Shown here: one piece after another, positions 1 through 11,227 of the stretch
How the letters are laid out: every line of letters starts with the position of its first letter
Position numbering within the stretch: position 1 is the first letter of the stretch
Source of the DNA: Sialis fuliginosa
Taxonomy: Eukaryota; Arthropoda; Insecta; Megaloptera; Sialidae
Assembly (NCBI GenBank): GCA_961205875.1
Contig: OY540812.1
Coordinates: 930,001-994,000 of the forward strand
Length of the DNA: 64,000 nucleotides
Direction of reading: 5' to 3'
Position numbers and translations under genes: made by a program
The notes under the pieces: model-generated
What the model was told of the DNA's origin: nothing
The model's database searches: none
The model's input: the letters and a program-made list of their open reading frames with translations, nothing else

Positions 1-57
1 TGTCCCCATGTTAAATTTCCTATGTCTTAATCAACTTGGAATACACTGTATATACAA
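1..57. mobile_element. Family M foldback MITE, terminal fragment
   Basis: This is one end of the foldback element seen nearly whole at 7667-8072 and 23422-23789. It contains TGTCCCCATGTTAAATTTCC and ends at the shared terminus ATACACTGTATA. The rest of the copy lies off the left edge of the window. Confidence 0.8.
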
Positions 58-116
58 ATTGTTATGTTTTTGTACCTTATATTAAATACTTGTATTATTG
101 ATTTGTATTTTGAATG

Positions 117-558
117 TAAGGTACTAGCACCAGTCTTGGCAAGGACCCCAGTAATGGCAAATTTTTAATTAAATGTACTGAATTAGAAATATGTGTTGAT
201 ATTTGATTACTACCATTTCTGAATATTAATCTATATACATTTAACTGTCTTACAGCGTGATTTGATCACATGAGGCCAATAGGTGTCAAAATGGTGGACA
301 TTTCTACTAATTTATTTATTAATTATTATATTATCATAGCAACTGTTTTACATTGTTTCAAATTTGACGATTCTTTCTTTTATATCTTTTGTGTCGTAGT
401 ACTTATCATTAGCAAGTGTCCATATATCACTGCGTGCTCATTACTGGTTTTACTTTATCCATTATTGGAGAAAAAACATAAACAAAATAAATAGCTATGT
501 ATAATTTAAAAAACAAACTTTGGTAATTAAATTGATTTTATAAATAAGTTTTTTTATT
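117..558 (+). mobile_element. Family A non-autonomous TIR element, 3'-truncated
   Basis: The copy begins with GGTACTAGCACCAGTCTTGG and follows the same order of segments as the complete reverse copy at 5669-6198: TGTTGATATTTGATTAC, then CAAAATGGTGGACATTT, then GTCGTAGTACTTATCATTAG. The far terminus (GGCCATAACTGGTGC in other copies) is missing. A 74-codon open frame over this element is AT-driven and not conserved as protein between copies. Confidence 0.8.
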
Positions 559-564
559 ATTAAC

Positions 565-604
565 AATTAACTAACGCGTTGGGCCCGGTGTTACCCAGGC
601 TAGT
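565..604 (+). mobile_element. Helitron-like 3' terminus
   Basis: The sequence ACGCGTTGGGCCCGGTGTTA and the following CCCAGGCTAG form a short GC-rich hairpin followed by CTAG. That is the usual layout of a Helitron 3' end. A related end (GGACCCGGTATTACCCGGG) lies at 11330-11365. No matching 5' end was found here. Confidence 0.4.
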
Positions 605-647
605 ATCCACAAAATTAAATAAAAAATAAAATATTGATACCGTAAAT

Positions 648-874
648 TATAGAATTCTTATTTTCTTCTGTAGGCTTTCGTGGCCGTTGTCCATAGTAGC
701 TAACTTTTCGGGCTGTTGTCCACGTTGTCGTATTTTTACACTTGACGTTTCGACTCTCATGTCAGTTTCAGAATCACTTCTGAAGAAGACTCCGACATGA
801 GAGTCGAAACGTCAAGTGTAAAAATACGACAACGTGGACAACAGCCCGAAAAGTTAGCTACTATAGAATTCTTA
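648..874. mobile_element. Family P foldback with 71-bp perfect inverted repeat and 13-bp target duplication
   Basis: Positions 693-763 and 794-864 are a perfect 71-bp inverted repeat by eye, separated by 30 bases. The unit is flanked by the direct repeat TATAGAATTCTTA at 648-660 and 862-874, which reads as a target-site duplication. The right arm carries CTGAAGAA, a GACTC/GAGTC stem and GAAACG, resembling the hammerhead-like ends of Penelope-type retroelements. I infer a Penelope-derived foldback; the class is not proven. Confidence 0.65.
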
Positions 875-1022
875 AATGAAACAAAACACGACTTGATAAA
901 GATTTTTTGACTCTTTTGATGTTAAATCTTAGATTTTCATAAAATATTAATAACCACGAACATGTACAGAAAAATTATCTAATTATTGGTGAAAACCGCA
1001 TTGAAATCGGTTCAGTAATTCT

Positions 1023-1285
1023 CGACTCTATAACATTCATTTTTATATATATATTAGATATACTATGTAGTTTATGAAAATTACAAAAAAACTGTTAGTG
1101 TCCAAGACTGGTGCCAGTACCTGAAATACAAGTTTATCGTTCTTTTAACATAGTCTATAACATTCATTTTTATATATAGAGATATATAGATATACTAGTT
1201 TATGAAAATTACAAAAAAATTATTAAAATGTCCAAGACTGGTGCCAGTACCTGAAATACAAGTTTGTCGTTCTTTTAACCTATCT
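1023..1285. repeat. Direct duplication of about 126 bp carrying a family A-like end
   Basis: CTATAACATTCATTTTTATA occurs at about 1027 and 1153. Each copy continues through GTTTATGAAAATTACAAAAA to TCCAAGACTGGTGCCAGTAC, the family A terminus, and then TGAAATACAAGTTT. The two units are almost identical, so the duplication is recent. Confidence 0.75.
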
Positions 1286-1889
1286 CCATTTAAATATACA
1301 TATCATATACCTCTTCAATTGTATATATAGTTAATTCAATTACTCACAACATACTGCAACAAATTTCCAGCCAATAAGAAACAAACATGTTTTTTAATCG
1401 ACCAATCAAATGACTCGTATCGAATAATCCTGCCCAGGTGTACGACAAACTTGTCTCTATATATATATATACAGGTATACCAACTTACAGACAATAAATA
1501 ATGCGTTTGTCTCACGTGTGCATTGAAGACAGTATATTGCTGTCTTTGTTTTGATATAGATCGGTTTTTGTTTTTGTACGTTTGAAATCAAGTATGCTGT
1601 AAGAATTTTTATAAAACTTGAACAGTAACTTTTGTTCGTGTTGTCTTTGTTTTTATTTACATAGGCGTATGTTTTATGGGGAGTGGGGGGGGGTGGGTTT
1701 AATTTGATGATTATAAAATATTAAAAACACTGTCCGGTGTTATAAAGGAGCTTGCAAATTTGCTGGCTTGCAAGCACTCTCAAATGAGATATTGTATATC
1801 AAACAGTTCTTTTGGGGTTTGTTGAAGACTTTGACAAGTTTCGCGCACGCGTTGTAGGTAAATACCAGCGGTATTAAAACAGTGGTGAA
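1286..1889. other. No gene seen; TATA and AATAAA signals only
   Basis: An alternating TA run near 1457-1470 is followed about 25 bases later by AATAAATAATGCG. This spacing resembles the promoter and polyadenylation region of a retroelement LTR, but no second LTR, primer-binding site or coding remnant is visible. A G-run (GGAGTGGGGGGGGGTGGG) lies near 1680-1697. Confidence 0.3.
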
Positions 1890-2340
1890 ATTATGAAAAT
1901 TATTTTCCGAAATATTTATTTTTTCAAGATATCTCAAGAGCGACTCATTTTACGTGAAAATTTTATAGAATCTTTTTTGTAGAACATTAAATTCTCTATA
2001 ATATGGGTCTACAAAGTTTGTAAAATATATATTAAAAATATGTATCTCATTTGTTTTTTTAAATTGACGTTTTAAATGTAATTTTGACGTTTGCTTAAAT
2101 TTAGATTTAGATTGAAATTGTCAAGAAATTAAAAATATACGAAAACATAATCAGGTGCGTTTTAAGAAAAATTTCGAACTAATATTTTTTAGTAAAATTG
2201 TATAAAAATTAAATGGTTAACCAATTCCAGGCAATTTATCTAAACACTATCGGTTTTTATTTAAATTGTTCAATAATTAACTACCTTTGGTGAATTTAGC
2301 ACGAGGAAGCACTGTGCATTTACTTGGCAGATGTTTTTTT
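1890..2340 (+). mobile_element. Family S element, 3' part
   Basis: It shares TTCAAGATATCTCAAGAGCG, AATGGTTAACCAATTCCAGG and the end AGCACGAGGAAGCACTGTGC with the fuller copy at 58150-58870. The 5' end, starting GCTTCCTCGCAATA in other copies, is absent. Confidence 0.75.
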
Positions 2341-2404
2341 TCTACTTTATACCTTATTAAACTGAGATTTCTTAAATTTTTAATGGTAATATGATCCTGG
2401 CACT

Positions 2405-2610
2405 TATTTTCACTTATCTGTTCACTGCTCAGCTGTTTTGAGCGATAACGTGACGATATCTACCATACAGCACTTCTGAGATTCCAAAGAACACGTTAGT
2501 GCAAGTTTCATAAAAATCGGTACAGTGATTTTTGAGATCACTTCAGAAAAACACATCCTTCTAACACGATCAAACTGACGCGGCTTACAACCAGAAGCCA
2601 AGATCCACAT
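2405..2610. mobile_element. Family G fragment joined to a family P arm
   Basis: Positions 2420-2550 match the repeats at 55471-55598 and 56110-56240 (GCTCAGCTGTTTTGAG, then CTTCTGAGATT, then a variant of AAAATCGGTT). Positions 2555-2605 are a single family P arm (AACTGACGCGGCTTACAACC, then CAGAAGCCAAGATCC) matching 9130-9160 and 47145-47190. Confidence 0.6.
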
Positions 2611-3704
2611 TCCAATAAAATCTGAAAAATGTATTTTTTACATTAGTGTATAACACTGTCCAGTTCTTTTAAAAAAATTAAAATAATTCAACTTTACACA
2701 CCAGACATAAACAAAATTCAAATTGAAAAGAAATAAATATTTATTTTGTTTTAATTTCCCCAACAAAAACATCAACTCCCACGCCACTGTTTAAATGACT
2801 TAAGTAACCTCGATCACCTGTACTCTCTCTTTGTTTTAACAATTTAAAATTAGATCAACCATTCTTGTTTATAATTGCAACACATCAAACAAAAACCGAA
2901 CCCGAGAGAGACAGCAATACACTTACCCATACAAAACCATCATCCCATCTCTTTCCACTAAACGTCACGTATACGATAAATAATTAAAATAAAGTTTAAT
3001 TACAAAACAAAGACAGATAATGCAAAATCAATAATAAAACGTATGTGCATCTTTTTCTAGTAAGTACCTTACTGAGTAAATGTGACTTAAAGCCATTAAG
3101 CTAAGGGGTAAATGCCTTTTAGATACGGATATTTTGCCTTAGTGCCTTTAAGACATTCGCTCGTGTAGCACTTGTCCAACGTTGCGGGTGATTTTGCAGT
3201 GGACCCGGGAGTCGTAAATTTACCTCGGGATAAATTTGATTTATTTTTGTCAAATGACGTTTTTTTACGTCGTTCGCTTTTAGTGTCATATAAACATATT
3301 ATATTTTTTAAATAAACATTATAATTGTGACGGGTTTTTTTTTGCTGCTGTTGTTTAAAATAAATGTCTCCAGGATTTTTATTTTTTATTTAAAAAAAAA
3401 AAGTTCAATGTGCCATATTTTAATTAATTAAAAGAAAATAATAATATTTTTTATAAATACATCGATTATATTATAATATAAATATAAAATTATAGTAGAA
3501 ATTAATTTAATAATATGTGATAGTTTTTTTTGTTTTATAAAAAGGAATTAAAAATTAATGTCTAGTAGATATATATAAAAAAATGTTGATTGAAGAATTT
3601 AAAAACTGATTGTGTTTATTTTCACCGTCGGATTGTAATTTTTTTTGAAGCGATTCAAGATTCAACAAAGGATTCAAAATGTATATGGTAGGTTTTTTAT
3701 AGAT
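2611..3704. other. AT-rich stretch without recognised gene
   Basis: No frame longer than about 60 codons and no repeat shared with the rest of the window was seen. The part from 2740 to 3000 is less AT-biased but shows no clear splice signals. Confidence 0.5.
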
Positions 3705-4432
3705 AATTTTTTATATTACTATTATAAATGTGTATGTTAATTTTTCACGGCTGAACCGATTTTGATGAAATTTGGCAGGGAGATAGCTTGAATCCTGTGG
3801 AAGGACATATGCTACTTTTTTTTCTCGATTAGATAAAAATATACACAAATTTACAACAGCTAGTTTGAAAATATATATAATATAATATATAATTTTTTAT
3901 ATTAATATAAATATGTATGTTAATTTTTCATGGCTGAACCGATTTTGATGAAATTTGGCAGGTAGATAGCTTGAATCCTGTGGAAGGACATATGCTACTT
4001 TGTTTCTCGATATTAGATAAAAATATATACAAATTTACAACAGCTAGTTTGAAAATATATATAATATAATATATAATTTTTTATATTAATATTATAAATA
4101 TGTATGTTCATTTTTCACGGCTGAACCGATTTTGATGAAATTTGGCAGGGAGATAGCTTGAATCCTGTGGAAGGACATATGCTACTTTGTTTCTCGATAT
4201 TAGATAAAAATATATACAAATTTACAACAGCTAGTTTGAAAATATATATAATATAATATATAATTTTTTATATTAATATTATAAATATGTATGTTAATCT
4301 TTCACGGCTGAACCGATTTTGATGAAATTTGGCAGGTAGATAGTTTGAATCCTGTGGAAGGACATATGCTACTTTTTTTTCTCGATTAGATAAAATATAC
4401 ATACAAATTTAGCTAGTTTGAAAATATATATT
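3705..4432 (+). repeat. Tandem array of four family L (Helitron-like) units, 183-187 bp
   Basis: The core CGGCTGAACCGATTTTGATG occurs near 3748, 3931 (as TGGCTGAACC), 4118 and 4305. Each unit runs from ATTATAAAT-like sequence through GGCAGGGAGATAGCTTGAAT and GAAGGACATATGCTAC. The first three end AACAGCTAGTTTG; the fourth ends TTTAGCTAGTTTG. The same core occurs singly at 29868, 60657 and 61625 and reversed at 32085, so a dispersed Helitron-like repeat has become a local satellite. Confidence 0.85.
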
Positions 4433-4662
4433 ATATTAATATATATGTACATATATCTACTTAAGTGCAGTTAAAATTCGATATAACGCTTCCGTTTATA
4501 GCGTTATACTGTCTATTACGTGCATTGTAAAATATATTGATACAAATATTCCCGTTTTAACGCCCATAGACCCAGTTTATAACGCGCAAAAGTTTTGAGT
4601 TGATATCAAAAACATTTTGTCAAAATTTTTCAAATTACCTTCGTAACATTTGACCATTCTAT

Positions 4663-4744
4663 AAGAGTGCAGTGGTTGCCGGGGTTTTGACGGTACGAAT
4701 CGTGCATTTTACCGTCAAAAACAACGGTAACTACTGCATTCTTA
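4663..4744. repeat. 82-base hairpin with nearly continuous pairing
   Basis: AAGAGTGCAGTGGTTGCCG pairs with CGGTAACTACTGCATTCTT, using G-U wobbles, and TTTTGACGGTA pairs with TACCGTCAAAA around a 13-base loop. It could be a tiny foldback MITE or a hairpin RNA precursor. No other copy was found in the window. Confidence 0.6.
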
Positions 4745-4879
4745 AATGAAATAGAGTTAACGGAAGAAATAATGATTTTACGAAAATGTGACAAAAATAA
4801 AAAAAGATTTAGCGGAGACTTTTATGCCGTGTTTAGACCGAAAAAACAAAACAGCAATATCGTGTCTTTTTGACAAAAG

Positions 4880-5245
4880 TAGGGTCGAATGGGGTAAATA
4901 TGAAACGCCGAAAAAATGGGGTAAAAGTGAAACAAGCTTGCAACTAAAAAATTAATTTGTTTATAGGAGAATTATAAAAACTGATATCACCATTAAAGGT
5001 TTGTTAAAGCGACCTGAAAATATAAGTGATGTGTCACCCCTCCCTTTGTCGATATCAAAATGTGTGAATTAAATTTTAATTCTTTGTACATAACTTTCTG
5101 TATAGCTCAGATATTAATTAAAGTTACAATTTCACATTGATATGCCACAAAGAAGATAAATCAAACTGCCAAAGTAACTTTTCTTTTAATTTTTCGAGAA
5201 ATATTTTCCATTAGAGGCCTGTTTCACTTTTTCCCAAATTAGTAG
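4880..5245 (+). mobile_element. Family B TIR element, 3'-truncated
   Basis: It begins TAGGGTCGAATGGGGTAAAT and continues through GGGGTAAAAGTGAAACAAGC to CTGTTTCACTTTTTCCC, matching the copy at 20299-20863. It lacks that copy's right end (CACTTTTACCCTAGTTGACC). Confidence 0.75.
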
Positions 5246-5668
5246 TTTTTTATTTATTATTATTTTCTTATTGCTAAATTTTCTATTAATTATTTTATTT
5301 TAGTAAATTTAAAACATGTAATTTAAATTATTTTCTCCGACGCTCAAGTTATTATAAAATAAAAAATGTGGGTAGAAATAATATTATAATGACATATTAT
5401 TATTTTCTCATTCAGATGGAATTTAATAAAGTTATATTATAAATAATTATATAAACATTAAATAACTTATTTATATTAAATAAAATAGTAAAGCGTCTTT
5501 TACTTATTAATGTTCTTAATAAAAAAAAACAAAAATTGATAATTTTCGAACAGTTATATAATTGAATTGAATGTAAAGTGAGTTTCTATTCAATTAAAGG
5601 GGGTGGGGTAGAGGGGGAAATACTTTTAGAGAAGTTATCAAATCCAATTTTACTTAATTTTATATGAT
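5246..5668. other. AT-rich spacer, nothing recognised
   Basis: It is long A/T runs with one G-rich patch near 5598-5620. No frame or repeat was recognised. Confidence 0.5.
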
Positions 5669-6198
5669 ACGGTAAAGGCACCAGTTATGGCCGCTATAAG
5701 AGCAAGTTTTCGTTTTTTTCGGATTAATGGGTTTGTTTTTTGTAATTTTCGTGAATTCATGTTACTAATAAAATAAGTAACTCTTTTTTAATCAATTTAA
5801 TTACTAAAGTCCGTTGTTTTTTTAAATTATAGCCTTTTATTTTGTTCATGTTTTTTCTCCAGTAATGGATAAAGTAACACCAGTAATGAGCACGCAAAGA
5901 TGGACACTTGCTAATGATAAGTGTACGACACAAAAGATATAAAAGAAAGAATCGTCAAATTTGAAACAATATAAAGCAGTTGCTATGGTAATATAATAAT
6001 TAATAAATAAATTAGTTTAAATGTCCACCATTTTGACACCTATTGGCCTCATGTGATCAAATCACGCTGTAAGACAGTTAAATGTGTATAGATTAATATT
6101 CAGAAATGGTAGTATGTAATCAAATATCAATTCAGCACATTTAATTATAAAAATTTGTCATTACTGGGGTCCTTTCCAAGACTGGTGCTATTACCTTA
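5669..6198 (-). mobile_element. Family A element, complete copy
   Basis: The termini are inverted: GGTAAAGGCACCAGTTATGG at the left, and CCAAGACTGGTGCTATTACC at the right. The interior (CAGTAATGAGCACGCAA, TCAAATTTGAAACAATATAA, CCACCATTTTGACACCTATT) defines the family. At about 530 bp with no coding capacity, it is a non-autonomous DNA transposon by structure. The superfamily is undetermined. Confidence 0.8.
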
Positions 6199-6959
6199 TT
6201 TAATTGTTGCTAAAGGCAAATATAACTTCATATAAATCAGTTAAAAAATAATTACCCCCTTTTCCTTTTATCAATTCTTTTAATTAAAACATAAAACTAG
6301 CAAAAACGAATTCAATTTATTTAAAATAAAATAAATAATGACAAAATCTGAAACAATTAATTGACACACGGAAACATAAAAAACAGTCCTGCCAATATTC
6401 CTCATCACGAACTTCTCTAGAGAGATCCCTAAATAACTTGAAGTCACGATAGAGCTAAGCATAAAAGATTTTGTATTTATTTTTATTTTTTTCCATTCGC
6501 AACGTATAATTTTTCTATAGAAATATTTACCTGAACGTATAAAATGATATATATTATGTACGAAACGTCTATCGAAGGACCTAAATAATCTTTCTCGAAA
6601 TGATTTATCTAAATTATAACCTATTTATATACATTTCATTTCCTATAATTAATTAATGATATGTTGTTATCCGAGGGTCGCCTTATACGAAATTCATAAA
6701 TTATATAGAACACATTGAATTCTTATGAAAATTTAGATTCAGTTTAGAGGGAATTATGAATCTATTGTTTTTAATTTGGCAGATGATATTTCTATATAAT
6801 TTAATTTGTATTTTTTGTCGTTGGGTTGGTATACATGTATAATAATAACAGAAAGAATATTTGGTAGGATCACTTATATGTTTTATAATAATATGTAAAT
6901 TATGTAGGTAAAGTTTAGAATTGCTTGATTATTAGTTAGTGCTATAGAAAATCAATATA
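6199..6959. other. AT-rich stretch without recognised gene
   Basis: A 60-codon reverse frame at 6280-6462 has biased, low-complexity composition and no supporting signals. Nothing else was seen. Confidence 0.5.
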
Positions 6960-7610
6960 TAGTAGAGAACATAAAACAGAAACGCCGCGTCTGTCTGTCT
7001 GTCTGTGCACAATTATCTCAGTAACTACTGAACGGATTTTATTACGGTTTGCACTAATAGATAGACGTATTTCACGAGGAAGGTTTAGTGGATATTTTGT
7101 GTAAATTACAACAAGTTGATGAAGTATCTTTACTTATAAATAGTGAAAACAATAGGTTTATTACCGATTAAATTTATATCCCCAAATAATACTGGGTTCA
7201 ATGCGTTAGTAATGATACAATTTAAGCAGTTTTTTTTTATTTACCGGCGGTACTATAAGGGGTAACTTCGGGAATACGAATACAACGAAAATATTTAGAA
7301 AACGTTACTTTTTAAAAGCTTATATCTCCTGAACTAACAGTCGTATATTGCTATATATGAATAATACGCTTATATCTAACCCTGCATCCCTCAACCCTTA
7401 AATACAGTATAAAAATTGTCAGTAAACATTCGTATCGTTTTCAAAAATAGGAAGTTTTCTTCCCAGATAAAAATTCATCTTAAATATAAAATTTCACCCT
7501 TCTACGATTTGTCGTATTTGAGTTACTACAGCGCTTACAGACAGACAGACACACAGACATCATGGCGAAAATAGTCAGAATGGATTCAGGGAAGGTCAAA
7601 ATGGATAAAA
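6960..7610. repeat. Repeat-like segment bounded by GTCTG and CAGAC tracts
   Basis: A GTCTGTCTGTCTGTCTGTGC tract near 6990 is followed by TCAGTAACTACTGAACGGAT, and CAGACAGACAGACACACAGA lies near 7540. Such tracts border many insect Helitron-like and SINE-like repeats. No second copy of the interior was found here, so the assignment is tentative. Confidence 0.35.
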
Positions 7611-7666
7611 TCGGCTTCACTATAATTATACTATTGTATATTTCATATTTCATGTACTTACATATA

Positions 7667-8072
7667 TACAGTGTATTCCAAGTTGATTAAGACATAGGAA
7701 ATTTAACATGGGGACAATTAGAAATGTTGTAGTAACCTTTGGTCAAATTTAACGATGTGTGATTGGTGCATTTTGAAATTCCGCCTCGAAAAATGTTAAA
7801 TTAATCAACAGTATTTTGTTTTCAACAATAAAATACAATAATGAAATTAAAGTAAGCATCCTAGATAAAATTATAATAATATTTTTTGGCGCAGATATAA
7901 AATTGAAAACAAAATACTAATGACAATTTCACTAAATTTTGTGGAGGAATTTCAAAATGCCACCAATCACACATCGTTAAATTTGACCAAAGGTTACTAC
8001 AACACTTCTAATTGTCCCCATGTTAAATTTCCTATGGCTTAATCAATTTATTGTTAGAATACACTGTATATT
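7667..8072. mobile_element. Family M foldback MITE, complete copy
   Basis: The left end (ACAGTGTATTCCAAGTTGAT, then ACATGGGGACAATTAGAAAT) is mirrored at the right (ATTGTCCCCATGTTAAATTT, then GAATACACTGT). Arms exceed 100 bases, and TA lies at both ends, consistent with a TA-inserting MITE. A second copy lies at 23422-23789 and an end at 1-57. Confidence 0.8.
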
Positions 8073-8406
8073 GTAAAAACTGGAATTATTTTTAAAATTT
8101 ATTTTGGACGTTGAACTTATTTAAAGTGTCGGTCAATAAAAGCGACATACCCACACTGTTTATCCTTGTCTAAGTCACAGAAATATGTGCAAGAGGGTTT
8201 TATAATATGTATGTACCTATAGGTAATATGCAACACCCTATAATTTGTAAGACAATGGGAACAATCCTCAGGACGGGAGCCGAGATTTGATTATTTAAAT
8301 TACGGGTTTCGATTATTGTTTTGGTCCATGCGCGGTTGTAACCAGCATCCAACTGTCCGAATTCTTTAAATAAGTCAACATCTACAGGGTGTTCTAATGT
8401 TATTAT

Positions 8407-8652
8407 TATCTAGAGATTGGAAAAATAGTTTTTCAACTATTGCGTAAAAATGTAATTTTTATTACATATCTCCACCGTTTTCAGAAAACTGGTTTGATTG
8501 AACACGATTTGAAATCAACTCTACCTTTCCAACTATTTTAAAACTATTTGCAACACTTTTTACTGCTTCGTTTGCACGAATTATTATTAAATCGTAAAAA
8601 AAACTATTTTCCGAAAAAAAATTCAACTAGTAACTATTTCATTGAAAATAAC
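8407..8652. mobile_element. Family T hAT-like MITE, truncated
   Basis: AGAGATTGGAAAAATAGTTT opens a segment that is almost the same as 46331-46579 (CCACCGTTTTCAGAAAACTG and GGTTTGATTGAACAC are shared). The right inverted end is missing: the segment runs into a family S fragment. Confidence 0.7.
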
Positions 8653-8800
8653 AGCTATTTGTTGAGATAAATTGTCTGGAATTGGTTAACCATTTGATTT
8701 TTATACAATTTTACTAAAAAATATTATTTCGAAATTTTTCTTAAGACGCACCTGATTTCAATCTAAATCTAAATTTATGCAAACGTCAAAATGACATTTA
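8653..8800 (-). mobile_element. Family S internal fragment, reversed
   Basis: GGAATTGGTTAACCATTTGA, then AAGACGCACCTGATTTCAAT, match the reverse complement of 58660-58760. Both ends of the element are missing. Confidence 0.65.
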
Positions 8801-9020
8801 ATATGTCTATTTTTTATATTAGTTTTAAGAAATACTACTAACATGTCATATAAATATTCGAGTCTATTTTTCAAACGAGCTATTAAAGCTAACACTGGAA
8901 GCTTTGTTAAACGAAACATTTTTAAAAAGGTAAATTTTGACATATCATGAAAAAAGTAAATTTCAATTTATAAAAACAAAACACGATTTTTAATTTTTTT
9001 TTAATAAGATAAGTAAATAT

Positions 9021-9166
9021 ATATGTCTTGAGGCTTCTGGGTGTAAACCGCGTCGATTTGGTCGTTAGAAGAGCCCTGAATGTGTCCACTGCAATGTGTG
9101 ACGAAACGTTGGCCGATAACACGACCAAACCGACGTGGCTTACACCCAGAAGCCAAGATTCAGAGA
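9021..9166. mobile_element. Family P foldback with hammerhead-like centre
   Basis: Inverted arms (GGCTTCTGGGTGTAAACCGC and GTGGCTTACACCCAGAAGCC) enclose CCCTGAATGTGTCC followed by GTGACGAAACGTTGG. The centre matches 47107-47150. Compared with 47043-47222, the outer CCGCGGTGATCTTGATAT segment is lost, as if two GGCTTC motifs had recombined. Confidence 0.65.
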
Positions 9167-9269
9167 TAAGTAAATCTTTATAAGGGAATATTTTACAACA
9201 AACATTGTAGACATATATTATAAGAAATTGAATGCTTTACAAAAATGATACTATAAAATTTCCAAGTGT

Positions 9270-9545
9270 CGTTGAAAAAATAATGTAACCCCTCCCCCTT
9301 ACACACGATTTTGATGATTTTGAAATGGGACCGTCCTCAAGCCAGACCCAACCATCCGACCAAGTTTCATTAATATCTGTTCAGTGGTTCATGAGTTATG
9401 CGTGTGACAGACAGACAGACATAGAACAAAAACTATTTATCTTGATCAATTTAAAATTTTGAAATTTTTTTGTCTCATTCTAAAACGATCACAAAGCTTC
9501 TCGTATCTTTGATATTGCGAAGAAGCAATAAAACTACGGTTTTAT
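9270..9545 (-). mobile_element. Family S element, 5' part, reversed
   Basis: It contains TGGTTCATGAGTTATGCGTG, a CAGACAGACAGACA tract, CGATCACAAAGCTTCTCGTA and GATATTGCGAAGAAGC, the reverse of 58150-58470. It is cut before the 3' half. Confidence 0.7.
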
Positions 9546-10005
9546 AAAAATTAAAATTTATACAAATCATCGCATTTAAAAAACCCACCCCAAAATGCTT
9601 ATCGTATTATATCTTATTAAAATTCTAATTTCACCCACTGACATTGTAACTTATGTTTATGTAAATTATGCAAAGAATCTCCCCAAGTCTATGGTAATTA
9701 TGATTTAGTGCGATCTGATACCGCGCTCGACAATTATCTGATCGGAAAATATTTCAGGGTTTTTAATTTTATGCATAGCTAGGATGTGTAAGTTATTCCA
9801 GTTATGCGCTGTGGTAGCAACTAAGTAGTTCTGGTTTCCAGTTAATGGTTATGTGTTTAAACGATTTACATATCAAATGCAGGCGGGGTACACTCCCTTT
9901 TTTATTTAATTTGATTTGGAAGATTATATCTTGCGTAGGATAGTTTTGTTTTTAAATTATTTAAATGCTCAAATAATTAACTTCAAATAGAAAAATTGAA
10001 TCTAA
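9546..10005. other. No gene or repeat recognised
   Basis: The sequence shows no frame of note and no copy elsewhere in the window. Confidence 0.45.
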
Positions 10006-10440
10006 TTTGTTAGCCAAGAACAAGTGCGGATTTAGAGGGGGTCATGGGGGACATGATCCCCCCTCCCAAATTTTCAAAATCAAAGAAACATGCTTAAATT
10101 AAATCATGTTTTGTATTTAAATAATTAAATTGCTGAAATAATTAACTTCAAATGGAGAAATTGAATCTATTTTGTTGGCCAAGAACAAGCGCGGATTTAG
10201 AGGGGGTCATGGGGGACATGACCCCCCCCTAAATTTTCAAAATCAATGTAAATTAAATAGAAAAATGCTTAGATTAAATCTTGTATTGTTTAGGATTCGT
10301 TTTGTATTTAAATAATTTAAATGCTGAAATAATTGACTTCAAATAGAAAAATTGAATCTAATTTGTTAGCTAAGAACAAGCGCGGATTCAGAGGGGGTCA
10401 TGGGGGACATGATCCCCCCCTAAATTTCTAAAATCAATGC
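10006..10440. repeat. Three tandem units of 165-191 bp with GGGGG/CCCCC blocks
   Basis: GCGGATTTAGAGGGGGTCAT (or a close variant) occurs near 10026, 10191 and 10382. Each is followed by GGGGGACATGA and a C-run, so each unit can form a short GGGGG-CCCCC hairpin in AT-rich surroundings. Confidence 0.75.
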
Positions 10441-11227
10441 AAATTAAATAAATTAAACGATTTTTACAAATTTAACTTTTATAAAATTTTAATAATCAAA
10501 AAAATTACAAAACATTTTTTTTGTTTTGCTTTAAATCTTATAACTCTGTGAAAAATGAATTAAATTTCAAGTAGTAAAAATCTCTGAAAAGTATAGATTT
10601 CAATCTTTAAAATGTGATTTAATTCATTTCTTTACCATTATTTTTACCATAATAACAGTGCTTTTAATTCTACTTTAAAGATTCTTGATTTTTGTGGGCC
10701 AGTATAACCATAACATTTTACTATAAATAAATTACAGAACATTATGAATTTGACATGTTGAGGGTGTAGGTCTTGCTAAATGCCCCAATATTTTTGTAGG
10801 TGAATATATTTCCCGATGTTTGCATTATAAAATCTTGCAATTCAAGTAAAAAAGAAAGGATTATTCGTAAATCAAAAACGCCCTAATTCTCAGAATTTTC
10901 GAAGATAAAAAAGTTGTAGGTTACGCCAAAATGAATCCACTCACGAAGTTTCAGAGGAGTATTTTTTATTTCAATCTTTCATATATACCAAATATTTATA
11001 AAATTCTATACAAAATTCCCCGAATCAGTTATTTTTTTTGTATGTACATTCTAACGAAAATTACGCACGGTACAATTTTAAATTCGGTATGTTTCTAATT
11101 GCTCCAACCTAAATTCCTTTACCTGTATGTCACTAATGATTATAATATATCATTAAAAGTTCCAACTATTTCCGTTCAAAATGATTAATATCTGCAATTA
11201 CTTGATAAAACAATTTATTTCACATTT
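10441..11227. other. AT-rich stretch, nothing recognised
   Basis: No convincing frame, RNA gene or shared repeat was seen. Confidence 0.45.

Noticed and set aside
270..494. 74-codon frame
   Set aside because: It lies within a family A non-autonomous element; other copies have stops or indels in this frame.
1457..1500. Possible LTR promoter and polyadenylation signal
   Set aside because: No second LTR, primer-binding site or retroviral coding remnant was found; TATA and AATAAA are frequent by chance at this composition.
6985..7005. GTCTG/CAGAC tracts considered as a CRISPR-like or regulatory array
   Set aside because: They are simple tetranucleotide repeats tied to transposon ends, without spacers; the genome is eukaryotic.
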